Notes: generated by a model from the sequence alone, not told the origin. Positions 11,698 to 24,946 are shown, counted from the stretch's first letter. The stretch: DNA of 64,000 bases from Todiramphus chloris collaris (GCA_025345505.1 JANVCC010000020.1:51130401-51194400), one strand, 5' to 3'. Program-made: numbers and translations.

Positions 11698-13089
11698 TTA
11701 AAGTATCACCTGAAACCTGCAGCAAGAACAGCCTCCCAGTTGTAGTTGCTCCCTGTATAATAGCATACTTGGCCCTGTGTTTTGAATCGTGTGAACTCTT
11801 AAATGTACATGAAATGCAAAGAAACAGGCAGGAGGAATGGTAACTTTCCTCCCTTTGCCTGGTCCGGAAGGCAGAGGGGACTTTATCTTTGCACTCGGGA
11901 GTTTCCTCTCCTGTAAAGACTTCATTGGTCCAGTTTCTGTCTAGTGTGACTGGACTGTAAAAAGGGTTTGTTTCTTTGGGGTTTTTTGTTGTTGATTATA
12001 GTGTGTTTTTCTTAAGGAAAAAGAATTTCCAGACTGATCCACTTTCATGTTCAAGTCAATGCATGGTCCAGGCACAGGAGTCAAATACCTATATAATCAA
12101 GCTATCTGCATTTTCATTAACAGACAAGGAAAACCATTACAGTTCTGAAACACTCTGCTTTTGCATAGACCACATAGCTGGAGATAACTAGGGAGATGCC
12201 TGAGAAAAGGAGCCATTACAGGTAATCAATAATACTTAAATGGCAACATTAAAATTCAGAAAAAAAAAATTAAAAAGAAAGCAAGCAAGGCAATGCCAAA
12301 TCATCCATCAGCCGTTCAGAGCATTTCTGCAGATCTCAAAGAAAGGAGAAGTTTTTAATTAAATCATCATCTGAGGACACCATTGATTCTTTGTTACACA
12401 ATTTAGAGTGCAAGAAACAGCTTTGAATGGCCATAACCATAAAAAATGTGTTTGTTTTCCCTTAGAATGAGCCCCTTGCCTGGCAATGTAAAAAAGATGA
12501 TTCTGCTGAAACAATAGGGGAGAGCTTTCTGCTTTTAAATGATCTAATTTCCATCTCCTTAGCCGAGTTAATTTAATACAGTTACATATGTATTTGTTTC
12601 CATATAAAGACATTTGTAGATAGCATTTTCTGTATAATTTTGTCCTCTGCCCCAAGAAGATAAAAGCAGTGAATTATGGTTCACCAGAGCTTGAGGAACT
12701 TGAACAGCTTGACTTAGGAAGTGCTTTTCCTCAGCTCCAATCAGGATACAAATTTCATTTTTAGTGATTCTCAACAACCTTTTGAAGGCTCAACCTTGAG
12801 GGTCTCCCCCATGACCTCACTTGTCTTGAAGGGGCAGCACAGGTGAGTGCATCCTTAAAGAGGCCACCTACCATTTTCAGAAACTATGGCGCATTAGGGA
12901 TGTTAGCTTTCAAGGCTGCACAACTGTCTGCTCTCACTCACTGATGATGAGGAGGTGCTCCCAAATAACCCAGCAGCTTGTCAAGGTTAGGAGGAGGTGG
13001 ACCTGGGGTTGGACTCGGGGATGCCCAATTTGCCTTGTAAGGAGACTCAAGTGGCCTCAAGTGCGGGCTTGGGCATCTGCAGTTTTTAA

Positions 13090-13101
13090 GGGGGGGGGGG
13101 G
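13090..13101 (+). repeat. G12 homopolymer
   Basis: Twelve consecutive G, followed within about 20 bases by a T9 run. Simple repeat. Confidence 0.85.
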
Positions 13102-14911
13102 TGTAAATTTGTTTTTTTTTAATTATGTAGTAGTTGTGGTTTTTTAGCATCTTTCCCTTTCCAGTAGTAGAGCTGATGGTTTATTGGACCAGAGCATTAT
13201 CTGCTATGTCTGTGGCCTGAGGTAATAGAAGTGGCTCGCTAGGAAATGTGAGTGTAACCTTCTATGTGTCAAAAGCAGAGGGCCTTTACTCTGCCAGGGC
13301 TTTGTATTACTACAAATATTGTTGTGGTGATGTTCATATGGTGAATGTTCTTGGTAATGGTGATTTTTCTTGGTGCTTGTGTTATGCTGCAGGAGGCTGG
13401 TGCAAACTAGGGGGGTGAACTTACATGGAGGACTGGATCTTTGACCCCTGTCCCCTCAGATCCCCTCAGAGGCAGACAACAGGTTAGAGATCTTTCTTTT
13501 TCTTTATGAAATATCTACAGTTGTATTGAAACTGGTGAGACTGCTCACAGGAGAGAGATTAAGCATTTGTGCAAGCATTTGCAAGGTGAGGTATTTGACC
13601 TTTCTCTGCCCGATTTCCCTGCCTGGCTGTACAGCAGAGCAGTTAACATGACCCGCTTCTGTCAGAAGGGAAAGATATTTGCAGCGTCTATCTTTAGCCA
13701 ACTTGGAGCATCAAAGATAGGTACCTTTTGGGACACATATACCTCTTTTTCATGTAATCTGCACCTGCATTAGATGCCTGGGGCAGCCTGAAGGAGACAT
13801 TATGACTTGCCATGTCTGTACCCTTTTCTCTAGTGAGAAAGCTCTGAAGCTGTGGCCAGGGAGCAGATCCTGCTGCCAGAGACAGGCAGGGATATTACAA
13901 ACCAACTATCTACCTTGGCTTTCTTTGACCAGCTGCTAAATGGCTCCAGAGCTCCTCCTGCAGTATCTCTTGTGCTCAGGGCTTGAGCTGTGGAACCACC
14001 TCAACACACAGCTTTTATGCTGGAATCTGCACACCAGAAACTCTCATTTGATCAGCCCAAAAGCTTTACATTCAATATGTGCACTAGGATGGGTCCAAAC
14101 ATTGTTTTGCTGTTCTTTATGTATTCTTTTAAATGGAAACCTATAAGCAATTTCTTTTTCTGAAAGAATAAGATGCATTTTTATCCAGCTGGGAGGGGTG
14201 AGAGAGCTACTTAAGAGTAAAGTTTAATCTTGTTTTTCCCTAGTGTGTTGTGCCACTCCAGTGGAGGGCATCTGTATCAGCCCTGTGACAACAGAGCAAC
14301 AAACCAAGTCTCCTGATGCAATGGTGACCATTTAATAATGGTTGACTTAAAAAGCATTATCTTGCCTCAGAATGATAGCCCTGTAATGGATACCAGGTCT
14401 TAGCCTGTGCTTAGTCTCCTGCAAGATATTTGAGCAAGGGAAAACTCTGTAATAAGGCCAGGCTGGCTGGTGGAGGGGAGGTTGTGGAGTTCTCCAGTTT
14501 GTTCTCCAGTTCATTCACCAATGTGCAGAACTTTCCCTTTAAGGAAGAACACTCTCATTCTCCCTCAGGTATCCATTGCTGCGGGTGTACAACCTAGGAA
14601 GCATTTGTCTGCTCTTCTCTGCACCTTGCTTTGCAAAAGCACACAACTCAACGTTGACCACTTTTTTCTGTCCAGAACACTAAACTTTAATCTTAATTAC
14701 ATGAGCTTTTCTCCCCTTTGAGTTGCGCTTGCCTAAAGTCCAATCAGATTTTGCTGCTTGTTGCCTCAGGTCTTTTCCAAGGCTGCTGAGGAGTGGAGAG
14801 CAGGATCCAACTGATGTTGAGTTCCATATCATACGTGTAGGCAAGAAAATATCTTCTCTGAAGGTCATGGCTATCACTACTTCAGAAAAAGACAGAAGAT
14901 GGCTTGCTTCT

Positions 14912-14979
14912 GGGGTTTTTTTGGGGTTTTGGGGTTTTTTTGTTGTTTTTTTGGGGGGTTTTTTGTTTGTTTTGTTGGG
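14912..14979 (+). repeat. G/T tract with five G-runs (possible G-quadruplex)
   Basis: G-runs of 4, 4, 4, 6 and 3 (starting at 14912, 14923, 14931, 14953 and 14977) are separated by T-rich loops. The pattern locally resembles TTTTGGGG. The first three runs have short loops (7 and 4 bases) and the loop to the fourth is 18 bases. Folding is inferred, not shown. Confidence 0.7.
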
Positions 14980-17812
14980 TTTTTTTTGCAAGGCTTCTTT
15001 TGCAGCCTCTCTAGTTACCAACCACTAAACGTTCCCCTATGCTTTTTTATGTTCTCTGATTCCTGTAGTTTTGCAGGAAGGAGAAACTGAATTGCTTAGA
15101 AAAACAAATGGATAAAAAGAGGGACCTTTCTGTGGTAACAATGTCTTCATTCTCTGTGCGAAGTCAGACTGTCAACTAAAGGACAATTTTCTTAGTGCAC
15201 TTTTTAACTGAAAATGTGGTGCCTGTGTCTACATTCTGAAAAATTAACAAGAGCAACTGGTGCTGGTTTGCTCTGAGATCCCAAACCATGTAAGCACATG
15301 TTTAACCTTAAATTTATTTAGAACCTCAAATCTCAGGCATTTTATTCTGTTTCTTTAGGTGACTCACTTGATGAATCAGTAATGGCAGTGAAGCAGGAAG
15401 GATGTGTAAGGGCTGGCTGCAACACGTTCATGGAATCGGGCTTGTTTGAGGAGGCAGGTCTGGACTTGAAACTTGGAGGCAGTGGTTGAATGCAAGGATG
15501 GATCCCAAACAGTGGTAAATGAAGACAAGAAAGCTCTGCTCTACAAATCTTATCTGGGAAATCTCTGGGGCTAACATCTTTTTGGAATTATTTAAATGCC
15601 AGCCACTTAGGCCCTGAAACAGCTAACTGGAGAAAAGCAAGAGAACACCTAGGAAGCATCAACAGCAGCAAGATGCAGAGTGTGTATGTGCATTTAATGC
15701 TTCCCAGGAGTTACTCTTGCTGATATAAAATTGAAATGGGGGGGTGATGGTGGTGTGTGTGATGGGGCTTCTAGTTTAGCATTGAACAAATGAGGAGCTG
15801 TTGAAAGTAAAATGCCTATTAAAATTACTATATTTATCTAGGTTCACCATAACAAGATTGTTTCGCTTGCAGAGTGCTTGCTTCAGAAACACATTTAAGG
15901 AAGCAAAGCTACTGTAATAACTGGACTATAGCAAAGGACCTCACGCTTATTTTAATTAGTACAGGCAAAGCAGCATTTCAAGACCTGCCTCACATCACTG
16001 CACTTGCATCAGGACAGAGGCAGGCTACTGAGGATCTGCTAAATCTATACGTAGCAGCTTCTACAGTTCATCCTTTCCTCCCCTGGGGACAAAAAGGACA
16101 TTTGTCTTGAAGATCACCCAGGGTCTCCAGCTTGAATCTCCTGCAGAGGGAGAGCAGCTTTCACTGTATATAAATCTCTCCCTGCTTGTGCGCTTTGGCA
16201 TTTGCTGCTCCAATGTGCTGGCCCAGCTGCCCTCTGGTTTCTCCGGAGAAGCTCACAAAGACCCCAAAAAGGCAGCAAAAGAATGATGACTCTTTCTGTT
16301 GTGTGTGGGGGTTGGTTTTTATCATCTCTGGATGAAGCCTGATACGTGCTTTCTAAACGCCATAAGCAATGCTCCTGGATTTCTTCTCTTCCTTTCTGTT
16401 TTGGTGCAAATGTTAAAGCAAGTGCCAGTTTTGGTTATAACAGGTTTAAAAAGGAGCAAAATTCAAAGGGAGCCTTGCCAGCAATCTTTGCTTTCCCACC
16501 CAGCAGGGATGAGCTGTGTGGCAAATTGTTTGTTAAATTGAATCTCATGTCCTGCGCTCCAGCAGAAGCAACACAAGAGGTACCACAATTACAACTTCAT
16601 TCCCTGATTACCTGCCTCAGTGTGGCAGCAATAAGCATTCACAATTTGTCGCTGCATGGCCAATTCATCTTTAAACTGAAACGGCATCTTAATTGTATCC
16701 ACTAATAGTCAGATTCAATCAAAAATCACTCTGAGTCACTCCAGCTAGACTAGCTGGGGCTCCTAGAACTTGCTTTTGCTGCGTAAGGGACTCAGATGAG
16801 ATCATTGTGCTTTTATTTATGTATACAATCAGCAAGGGGGGTGCACTAGCAGCCATATAAATGCTGGGGTATCTTTAGCACTTAGTATTAAGCTGGGAAG
16901 ACAGGACATCTGGGATTTAGGGGTTGGGGTGTGCGTGTCCTTTTTACAGCTGTTGTGTGATTTAGGCAGAACTGGACTTGTAGATGGCAAAACTGATGCA
17001 AGGGAAGGATCTTTGGTTTTAATTTTGCAGTCTCTGTTGATGACAATAGTCATAAATTTCAAGGTGTTTTGTGGTAGAGTTTCAGCTTTCATTTATTGGT
17101 GCAGAGAATGAAAATGTCAGCAAGTAGTGTAAGAGCAAATAGTTTTTCCAAGGCAAGCAGTTGGGCTTGAGAGTCTGCAAAAATTGCCCATTGGTTGTTA
17201 AACCTCTTCCCTTTTTGTGGTAGACTGAGACTAAACCTGCAGATGCAAATTCATCAGCTGAGCACAGATTTAAACAATTTCCCCTTCTCCCAAGTCCCAG
17301 GGACTTTCCTCTTTCATGGGCAGCGCTGGATCTTGGGGAGCAGCCACCATCCTCAGTGCACCAGGAGGTTGAAAAGCACGTGCAGGGCCCAGGCTAGGGA
17401 CCCCTGAGAGTGACATAGTGGAAGCAGGATAGGGCCAGCAGAGCCCATAAGGATGAGGTGAGAATTCAGCAAGGGCTTCCCTAACCTAGAGAGGGACAAA
17501 ATGTCCTTCCTGTACCTGCTTTTCCACCTCATTAAATCACACCACAGATCAATAGCAGACAATTACTCTGGTGGCTAGTTTATGAGATTTTTCTTTATTA
17601 CCCCTTCAGCTCAAGTGCTACCATGGAAGGAGAAGGATGAGACTAATTGAATTTCTCTCCTGGACAATAATTACCTGAGTATGTAAAGCCTGTTGTCAGA
17701 TGTGCATCTCCAAGTGCACCAGTGTGAAAAGCATGGCTTTTTGGTGAAGCTTCTATAAGAGCACTTCAGTTCCCCTTGCAAACTCCTAACTGTATGCACA
17801 GCCCAAAGGCTT

Positions 17813-17860
17813 CAAAACTACTATAGTGGTGAAGTGCCTTACTACAAAACTACTATAGTG
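17813..17860 (+). repeat. 16-bp direct repeat spaced by 16 bp
   Basis: CAAAACTACTATAGTG occurs perfectly at 17813-17828 and 17845-17860. No element is recognisable between or around the copies; it probably arose by local duplication. Confidence 0.85.
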
Positions 17861-19697
17861 ACCCTAGCACATGAATTTGACAGGGTTTGCTGGAGGAGAT
17901 GTATTGGTGACTAAAAACTGCTGTATGGTGTTGTGAGGCGTAGAAGAAAATGGCAAGTGCTGGGAGACACAGTAAACTGTTTGGTAGCCGGAGGCAGGCA
18001 AAACTTGGCTCCTAATCTCTGTAGAAACCTCGATGTCCTTTTGTGTCACAAATAAGTTTTTGACGTGTACTGGAGGGTGCTTTTCTTGTTTCTCAGCATA
18101 CTGAAAGCCTTTCCCTAGTTGCTGTGCTGACCTCTGGAAGCAGGAAGGAAAAATGTTTCTGTACTGCCCTTGAAAGCACAGGACAAGCTGCTTTGCTTTA
18201 GCTCAGGTGTGCAAATACCAGCGTGCACTGCACAGCCTCTCCCCAGCTGGGGGTTCCTGCTTTTGCACAGCTGGGAAGTCAAAAGCACTTCCATCAAGTA
18301 AATAAAACTGCTCTGAGATTTCCTCCTTCCTCTGTCTGCCAGCATCTCCCAAGGACAGATGATGTTTAATAGCTCTGTTTTCTCCTGTTAACTTCACTCC
18401 TTTTTGTGTGTTTGTATTTGCACGCGCTCCATTTTCACTGTAGGAAACTCTTTCCTTGCTCCTATGTGTGTTGCCTCTCACAGCTCTGCTTCCTTAGCGC
18501 TGAGCAGCTGTATCCTCCCTCTCTGCTTTTTCTTTCTCTCCTTATACTCGTGAATTGCTTCATACAGCAGTCAGTTCCCCATTCTTTCTGACTATGGCTG
18601 CAGACCTTCAGCCTGTGATTCTTGCTCCTTGCCGCCTCCAAACTTGTGCCCTGTGTCTGACTATGCCTAAATCCCAGCCATTTATCAGTGTGTTAGTGAG
18701 AACTGCCATGCACTGAGACAGAGAAATATAAAAGGCAGGTTTTCTGTTAGGTGGTTGCAAATATTAATATTGGCACAGATTTTAATCTTTCTTCCAACAG
18801 TAGTGTCACTCAAGTACCCCAAGATGGTATCAGTTGCTTCTCCACTCTTAGGATGTGACTTAGGTTCTGACTGAACAAAGCACATCATTGAAGTTGACCA
18901 GAAGAGTAAATCCATCCTTTTAGTGACTGTATTTCCGGCTGAGGAGCTTGAACTGCAAAACGCTGCCCTGGGAAAGTCAGGAGCCAGCTGACATTCTACC
19001 CTGCATACAGTGCAGTGGTGTGGTTTGTCCTTCCCTTCTCAGAGGCAGGAAGCACATAGCATCTCAGGTATCAAGACCTGTGAGGGAGCTGCAATAGTTC
19101 TCACATCACTGCTGGACCCTCTGCAGTGGTCTGAGCAAGATTTTAGTTGTGTGTTTGCAGCATCCATGGGTTTGCAGACTTGGGGCTGAGGTTCAGCTGC
19201 TCGTGTTTTTTCAAAGTGGACTAGATGAAGGCACAATGATAAGCAAAAGGCAAAGGAATTCAGTCACCTTATTTGCATGTTTCTGATTCCAGACACATCA
19301 ATAAATGGAAGAAGTGTTGGATAAAGAACAGAGGAGTTTGCAATTAACACATTAAATGAATCTACCGACTGTAGTATCAAAAGCAGAGTAGGAAATGAAA
19401 CACCCGCACAATATGACCGTGGCATTATGTCGGTGATTTGATGTACACTAACATTAAAGGCCCATAGGAAGCTGATGATGCCTTGTAAGCTCCCTCTCCT
19501 TTCATGTAAACTACTTCCCACAGTCTGGCACCAAACAGATAATTTCTTTCTCCTTCTTATATTTTTATAACTGTGTAATCTTCAGGATCTGATTTCTGCC
19601 TTTAGTGTGTACTCACTCACTGCTAAACAAACTTCTGTACATGTGCCAGGCAGTATTTTGTCAACAAAAATTACTTTGTCACCAGAATTATGTGCAT

Positions 19698-19799
19698 GAG
19701 CCTGATGAAATGCCTTTAACTGACAGAATGCTTTTAGTCACATGAATTTACTCAACTAAATTATATTAGGTGGATTAAACCAAGAATTTCATCAGGCTC
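19698..19799. repeat. Perfect 14-bp inverted repeat, 102 bp end to end
   Basis: GAGCCTGATGAAAT (19698-19711) and its exact reverse complement ATTTCATCAGGCTC (19786-19799) flank 74 bp of AT-rich sequence. The arrangement could be a very short terminal-inverted-repeat relic or chance. No flanking target duplication was evident. Confidence 0.7.
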
Positions 19800-22700
19800 T
19801 TTCATCTAAGGAAAGAATTTATTGATCCATTCTGAAGGTGGAGAGACCTGTGCAGTCAAATGCAGTTATTCAATAAACAAGTCTGCCATAGCCTTAAAAT
19901 TGCTGCAGCATGACAAAAAGACACAGGGGGGAACTTGTATTGGGGCTTGACAGGCTTACTAATGCAGCTGGCATCAGGACTGCAATTTCTCTGTAAGACA
20001 TAGCACTACATGTGACTTGGTTTTCAGATATTGTGTCACTGTGATCATCACTGCAAGGAGTGAGGTTTTTCCCTCATATGAGTTTCACAATAGAAAATGG
20101 GTGTCTAGCAAAAGCAACATTTTAAGGGTTTTTTCCAGACATGGGGCGGAAGGTGTCAACAAATGCAAAAACTCAAATAACCAAATATTGCAAATACATT
20201 GTTTTTTCTACCTTTTTTTTGGATACTTTTCTATTTCATGATCACCTCTCCTGAACATTTTCCAAGTGCAAACTTTGCCTCTGCTCTGTAGGTAACAATG
20301 TTAAAGCAGGTCCGTGCTCTACTTGTCTCTTCTGCAGCACCTTTAAGTTTCTTTGCCTGGTGGTAGGAGAAATTTGATTGGAAGGGAGGGAGAGAGGTAG
20401 TTCTCTTTTTTGTAGCCAGAGAGGTCACAGAAATTGAAAACTCTGCATGCGTTTGTGTATGGCAATGCCCAATGATATGCTGTCATCTCTTCTGACATCA
20501 GAAAGCCTTTATTTCACCTCTTGGGTAATTCTGCAGCTGGATGATGGGTGAAAATGGATCCCCTGACACCAACCTTTGCTGGGGGTTTATGTGCAGCTGT
20601 AATAATAATAAAGACTGAAGTTATTATTCCTGGTGGGTCTTTGGCTGTGTTCAGATGACTCCCTGAAAGCCCTTTAGACAGAGGAATAAGAACCAAGCCC
20701 TTGTTCAGACTGAGTCTGTCTCGCACCAGTGTAAGGCAGTTGATTTAAAGCATTACTCTGTTTTTTCCCTAAGGCACAAAGTTCAGAGAAATCAAGGCAC
20801 AAGGGTTATATGTCCTTTATTCCTCATGTGTCTGCAGACTGAGGGCAAAAACACCTGTAAATTCATCTAGGCAATTATGCCCTTTGCTGAAATTTCTGGC
20901 TTGTGACTCCCTGCTGCTTCCTCTAACAAAGTCTTATTTCTCTAATTGCTTTTGGTTGGTGTTTTGGGGTGGTGTTTTTTTTTCATCTCTCCCCAGATTC
21001 TCAGTGTGGCTCTTCACAGGGGCCTCACTTCTGTGCCTTGGCTTCTGCCTGTTTGCCCCATGTCCTTTTGTCTGGGACATGTTCAGGGACTTCGCCCTGT
21101 CTCTCTTCTTCACAGTGGCTTGGCAAGGGATGAACTTCCATAGCCAAGGGGTGCACAAGAAATTAATGCTGTGATCATTAGCTGTTGCATTTCTGACCTG
21201 CAAGTCAGTATTTTTATAATTAAAACATGGAAAATGCCACCAGGTATGTCTGTGAAGTAAAAAGCCCATTAATTTTAAGTCTACTATTGAGTAAAGACAA
21301 ATGTATATATGGTGTCAGAGCTGGTGCTGCTTTCTGTTGAGCTTTTTCCCTTTGCCAACTGATTTATCTCTAAAATAAACAACCAATGTTGAAATTAAAG
21401 CACATTAATATAGCTCATTTGTAAATAAAAAGGAGAGTTAGCCAGACAGAGCAGAAACATAAATAGAGACCAAATGTTATAATATAATGAGAGACGATGC
21501 TCCTTCTTAGAAAAAGCCTATCATCCTCCTGCATGCTTATGGTAACAGAGTGGTAGGCACACGGCCTGGTGGTATAGCAGAAATGCCATTGCCTAATACT
21601 GGAAATGTTGAAATAAATCAGTTATTTCAATACTCATCCATTATAAAAAACATTTAGAAGGTCCACAGCAATTACCCACTTGAAGGATTTGCTTGGAAAC
21701 ATTTCTCGGAAAAGTTTATTTTGTTGAATTATGCTGCATATCTTCTGTCAGGCCCCAGACAGGGTATAGAGGGAATCTTCCACCATTTCTCCTGAAGAAC
21801 ACCCAGGGGTGTGGAGGTACTTCAAGGTTTTAATAACTCGCAATACAGAAAGGGAGAGATTATGGTCATAGTTGCATAATTTAGGGGATGTGGCTGAGTG
21901 TTACTGCTCCCCTGTAAGGAAAGCTTATGGATAGATATTAAGACGGAGATTATTCAGTACGATGCACTTGAGCTGCACAGGGGAGAATTAATTGACACCT
22001 AGATGCATAGGGGGTAGGGACGGTGACAACATATGATAAATGAAACACGCAGCAGTGAGAACAGATGTATGCTGAAAGGACAGCATGATAAATGTGCATC
22101 TTGATATTTTCAGTGCCTGAGAAAATGCTCCTGATCTGATACAGGTTGAGTAACTACAGTCATGTTTGAGTAGCTGGTGGCTTGATTGATTTAATTAGCT
22201 TTCATTAATGGCATTGAAGATAGCTCAACAACAAGCAACAGGGAGAGTCTCGCTGAAGTGTTGCATGTTAATTGCTTGATGATTTGTGTTATGGGATGGC
22301 ACTTTTGCATAAGTACAAATTAGAAGGTGAGTTGTTTGGAAACACTGATGTCTATCCTTGCTGGGAGCAGGGGCTGCATCCTGCACCTTTCCTAGGCCAG
22401 TGTGGGCTCTCTGTGCCCCACAAAGGTTTATAACATCTAACAAGGCTCTGGTCACACCCTGCAGGGCTCCTTCCCTTCTCACTACTATCCCTGCTCACAT
22501 GAATAGAAGGGACCTTGCAAATCAATATCCTCATTAAAGCTTATAAATTATTCTTTTGATCTACTTTGACTCTGAGGAGTGAGTGAGCTGGTCCAGGGAA
22601 AATTAAAACATACCTTATGGCTAAGCCTACTCAAATTTATTATTTTTTTTTTTAACCTTTGTCATAAAAGCATTTTAAAATTCAATTTTCTTCTCTCAAA

Positions 22701-23785
22701 CCAACTGCAAAATGATAAAACAAATTTCCTCCCCATACTTTCTATTTTGTGCAAGAAGTAGCTAAACTGGATATCTCCTGACTTATATGGAAGTTATCTG
22801 GCTCTACCCTGGACTTCACCACTGTTTATAGCTCTCTGTCTCTGACCTGATATTTTCCATGCCCAAAATCTGCCTCAGGCTGAGCTCTTTGGAGATGTCC
22901 TTGGTGTCTTGGGAAGCAAGATAAAGATGAGGGAGCATAGTGTGTGTAGTAAACTGGTTGTAAGAAATGCTTATTTTCCTCTTGCCTGGGTGAGGAGTGG
23001 GAAGCAAGCTGAGGATGAACACAGATAATGGAAACATAGGATAGCCCAGAGGGACAGCAGTGCAGAGGGGATGGCAGGAGCTATACCATGTTGCCTAATC
23101 CTGACATGCCTGCAGGGCAGAGGATGGAGGTAGTGTCGTGTCCTTGCTGTAATGTAATCACCAAGCAGTAATATAATTAAAAATAATTGGTTTTGAGTGG
23201 GTTAAACCCACCCAGGACAGTCATAATCAGACAGTCATAAAGTGTTGCATTTCTTTTGTAGACTTTGCTTTGGTGACATTCGGACTGTTTAAAGGGGGGG
23301 TCATTTGTGTGTGGTGTTCATATGCTGCTAACAGAAACCACAATAGGACACCTACCCCAGCGGGGTGATTCCCATGCAAGGTGTGCATAGCTAGATGACT
23401 GCGCTTTGGAGCAAGTGTTTGTGTAGATGGTATGTTTGTCCTTTAAAGGAAGGGTAGGGCTTCATACCGGTCTTGAGAGTGGTTTAAAAGAACATGAATT
23501 AACCAATGTGCCCTCTGGTTGCCATGTCTACGTGAAAATTGACATATTGGCTCTATGCACGTGTAGAAGAGGTATGTCACCACACCTCCATCCTTTTTTC
23601 AGGAGCTATAATGCTTTATAGCATCTCAGACCTAATTTTACAAGTGAAAGGCTACTTTTGCCTTCAGTTCTGCCAGCCACAGACTTCATCTGCCTTGTTG
23701 CAAGCTGGAGGAGAGAAGGAAGATGCCCCTGCCTCCCCTGACACTCCTTGACTACAGATGCACTGTAAGATGGTCCTTTCTCAAA

Positions 23786-23790
23786 GGACC
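23786..23790 (+). repeat. Target-site duplication, left copy (ggacc)
   Basis: GGACC directly abuts the LTR at 23791 and is repeated exactly at 24341-24345 on the other side. Five-base duplications are the usual footprint of ERVL/class III integration. Confidence 0.75.
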
Positions 23791-24340
23791 CGTTGTGTTT
23801 TAATGTGAGCCAACAACTAAGCACCACACAGCTGCTCACTCACTCCTACCCTTTCCCAGTGGAATGGGGAGGAGAACTGGGGAGGAGTAAAACTTGTGGG
23901 TTAAGAACAATTTAATAATGAAAATGAAATAAAATGTAACAATAATAATCATAGTTATAATGAAAATAACTATAGCAAAAAGAGAAACAAAACCCAAGAA
24001 AAGGCAAGGAATGCCCAATGCAATTGCTCACCACCTGCTAACTGATGCCTGAGCAATGATCCACACCTCCTGTCCAACTCCCCCAGTTTATAGACTGGGC
24101 ATGATGTTCTATGGTATGGAATATTCCTTTGGCTAGTCCAGGTCAGCTGTCCTGGCCATGATCCCTCCCAGCATCTTGTGCACCTGCTCGCTGGCAAAGC
24201 ATGGGAAACTGGAAAGTCCTTGACTTAGGATAAGCGCTACTTAGCAACAGCTAAAACATCAGTGTGTTATCAACATTATTCTCACACTAAATCCAAAACC
24301 AGCTACTAGGAAGAAAATTACACCCAAGGAAACCAGGGCA
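23791..24340 (-). mobile_element. Solo LTR of an avian endogenous retrovirus (ERVL-like)
   Basis: Read on the minus strand, the element starts TGCCCTGGTTTCC near 24340 and shows AATTTTCTTCCTAGTAGCTGG, then GATAACACACTGATGTTTTAG and CTTATCCTAAGTCAAGGAC. The TATA region TCTATAAACTGGGGGAG follows, then an ATTATTATTG/TTTTATTTC-rich stretch. It ends with GCAGCTGTGTGGTGCTTAG and AACACAACG. This matches, from memory, a common bird LTR type of about 550 bp. No gag, pol or env sequence adjoins it, so it is a solo LTR left by LTR-LTR recombination. The perfect ggacc flank supports an intact insertion. The 3' terminal base differs from the usual CA end. Confidence 0.88.
24086..24092 (-). promoter_or_regulatory. 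TATA box of the solo LTR
   Basis: TATAAAC on the minus strand, just before CTGGGGGAGTTGG, sits where the U3 promoter of this LTR type lies. It is the only promoter-like element in the window supported by family context. Current activity is unknown. Confidence 0.55.
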
Positions 24341-24345
24341 GGACC
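24341..24345 (+). repeat. Target-site duplication, right copy (ggacc)
   Basis: GGACC adjoining the LTR 5' end, identical to 23786-23790. The base after each copy is also C, but the left one belongs to the LTR end, so 5 bp is the conservative length. Confidence 0.75.
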
Positions 24346-24846
24346 CAAAAATGCCTCTCATAGATAAGGATTCAATCCCAGCTGTGAGCACATTGCCTGA
24401 ATATTGCAAGAGCAGAAATGCACAGGCTGGTTGGAGCCATCTTTCATGACTGGATGAAGCCCAGAGATGCTGTATGCTGGATTTCTGTGCTGAGTGGGGT
24501 CTTTTCTTTTGGAAGCAGTTTATGATAACATCCTCTGCAACTAAGGTTTCAAGTAGTTCAGGCTTGGGGCAATTGGGAGCCATTTGTAGGCTGGGTTCAG
24601 TGTCCCTTGCCCACATCTGATGTGCTTGGTGCTCTTTGTTCATGCTGGGCTCTGCCTTCTGCAGAACAGTAGGAAATTGCATGTGGCTACTAATCTTGGA
24701 CTGCAAGGCAGTATCATATGCATGTACTTGAGAATGGTTCATGTAGAAAAATTAATTGTACAGCTGTTCTGACTGAAGACAGATGCTTAGAAATGAAAAG
24801 TAGTGTTTAGGAGCTGGCTTGGTTGTCTCCTGGCAAAGCCGCTTCT

Positions 24847-24946
24847 NNNNNNNNNNNNNNNNNNNNNNNNNNNNNNNNNNNNNNNNNNNNNNNNNNNNNN
24901 NNNNNNNNNNNNNNNNNNNNNNNNNNNNNNNNNNNNNNNNNNNNNN
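24847..24946. other. Assembly gap (100 N)
   Basis: Exactly 100 N, the conventional placeholder for a gap of unknown size. It lies about 500 bp from the solo LTR. Any feature translated through it is meaningless. Confidence 0.99.

Larger units (their letters stand above)
10291..23785. other. Unannotated AT-rich interval, no gene seen
   Basis: No exon, RNA gene or sizeable transposon could be supported in 13.5 kb. Visible structure is small-scale: a TA run at 10840-10851, a hairpin at 11393-11426, a 21-bp tandem pair at 11656-11697, a G12 run at 13090-13101, a G/T tract at 14912-14979, a 16-bp direct repeat at 17813-17860 and a 14-bp inverted repeat at 19698-19799. The 165-codon open frame at 10940-11437 has no recognisable domain and is probably chance. 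Confidence 0.55.

Noticed and set aside
24287-24742. Minus-strand open frame of 151 codons
   Set aside because: Its 3' part runs into the solo LTR and the remainder shows no family. It is most likely chance.
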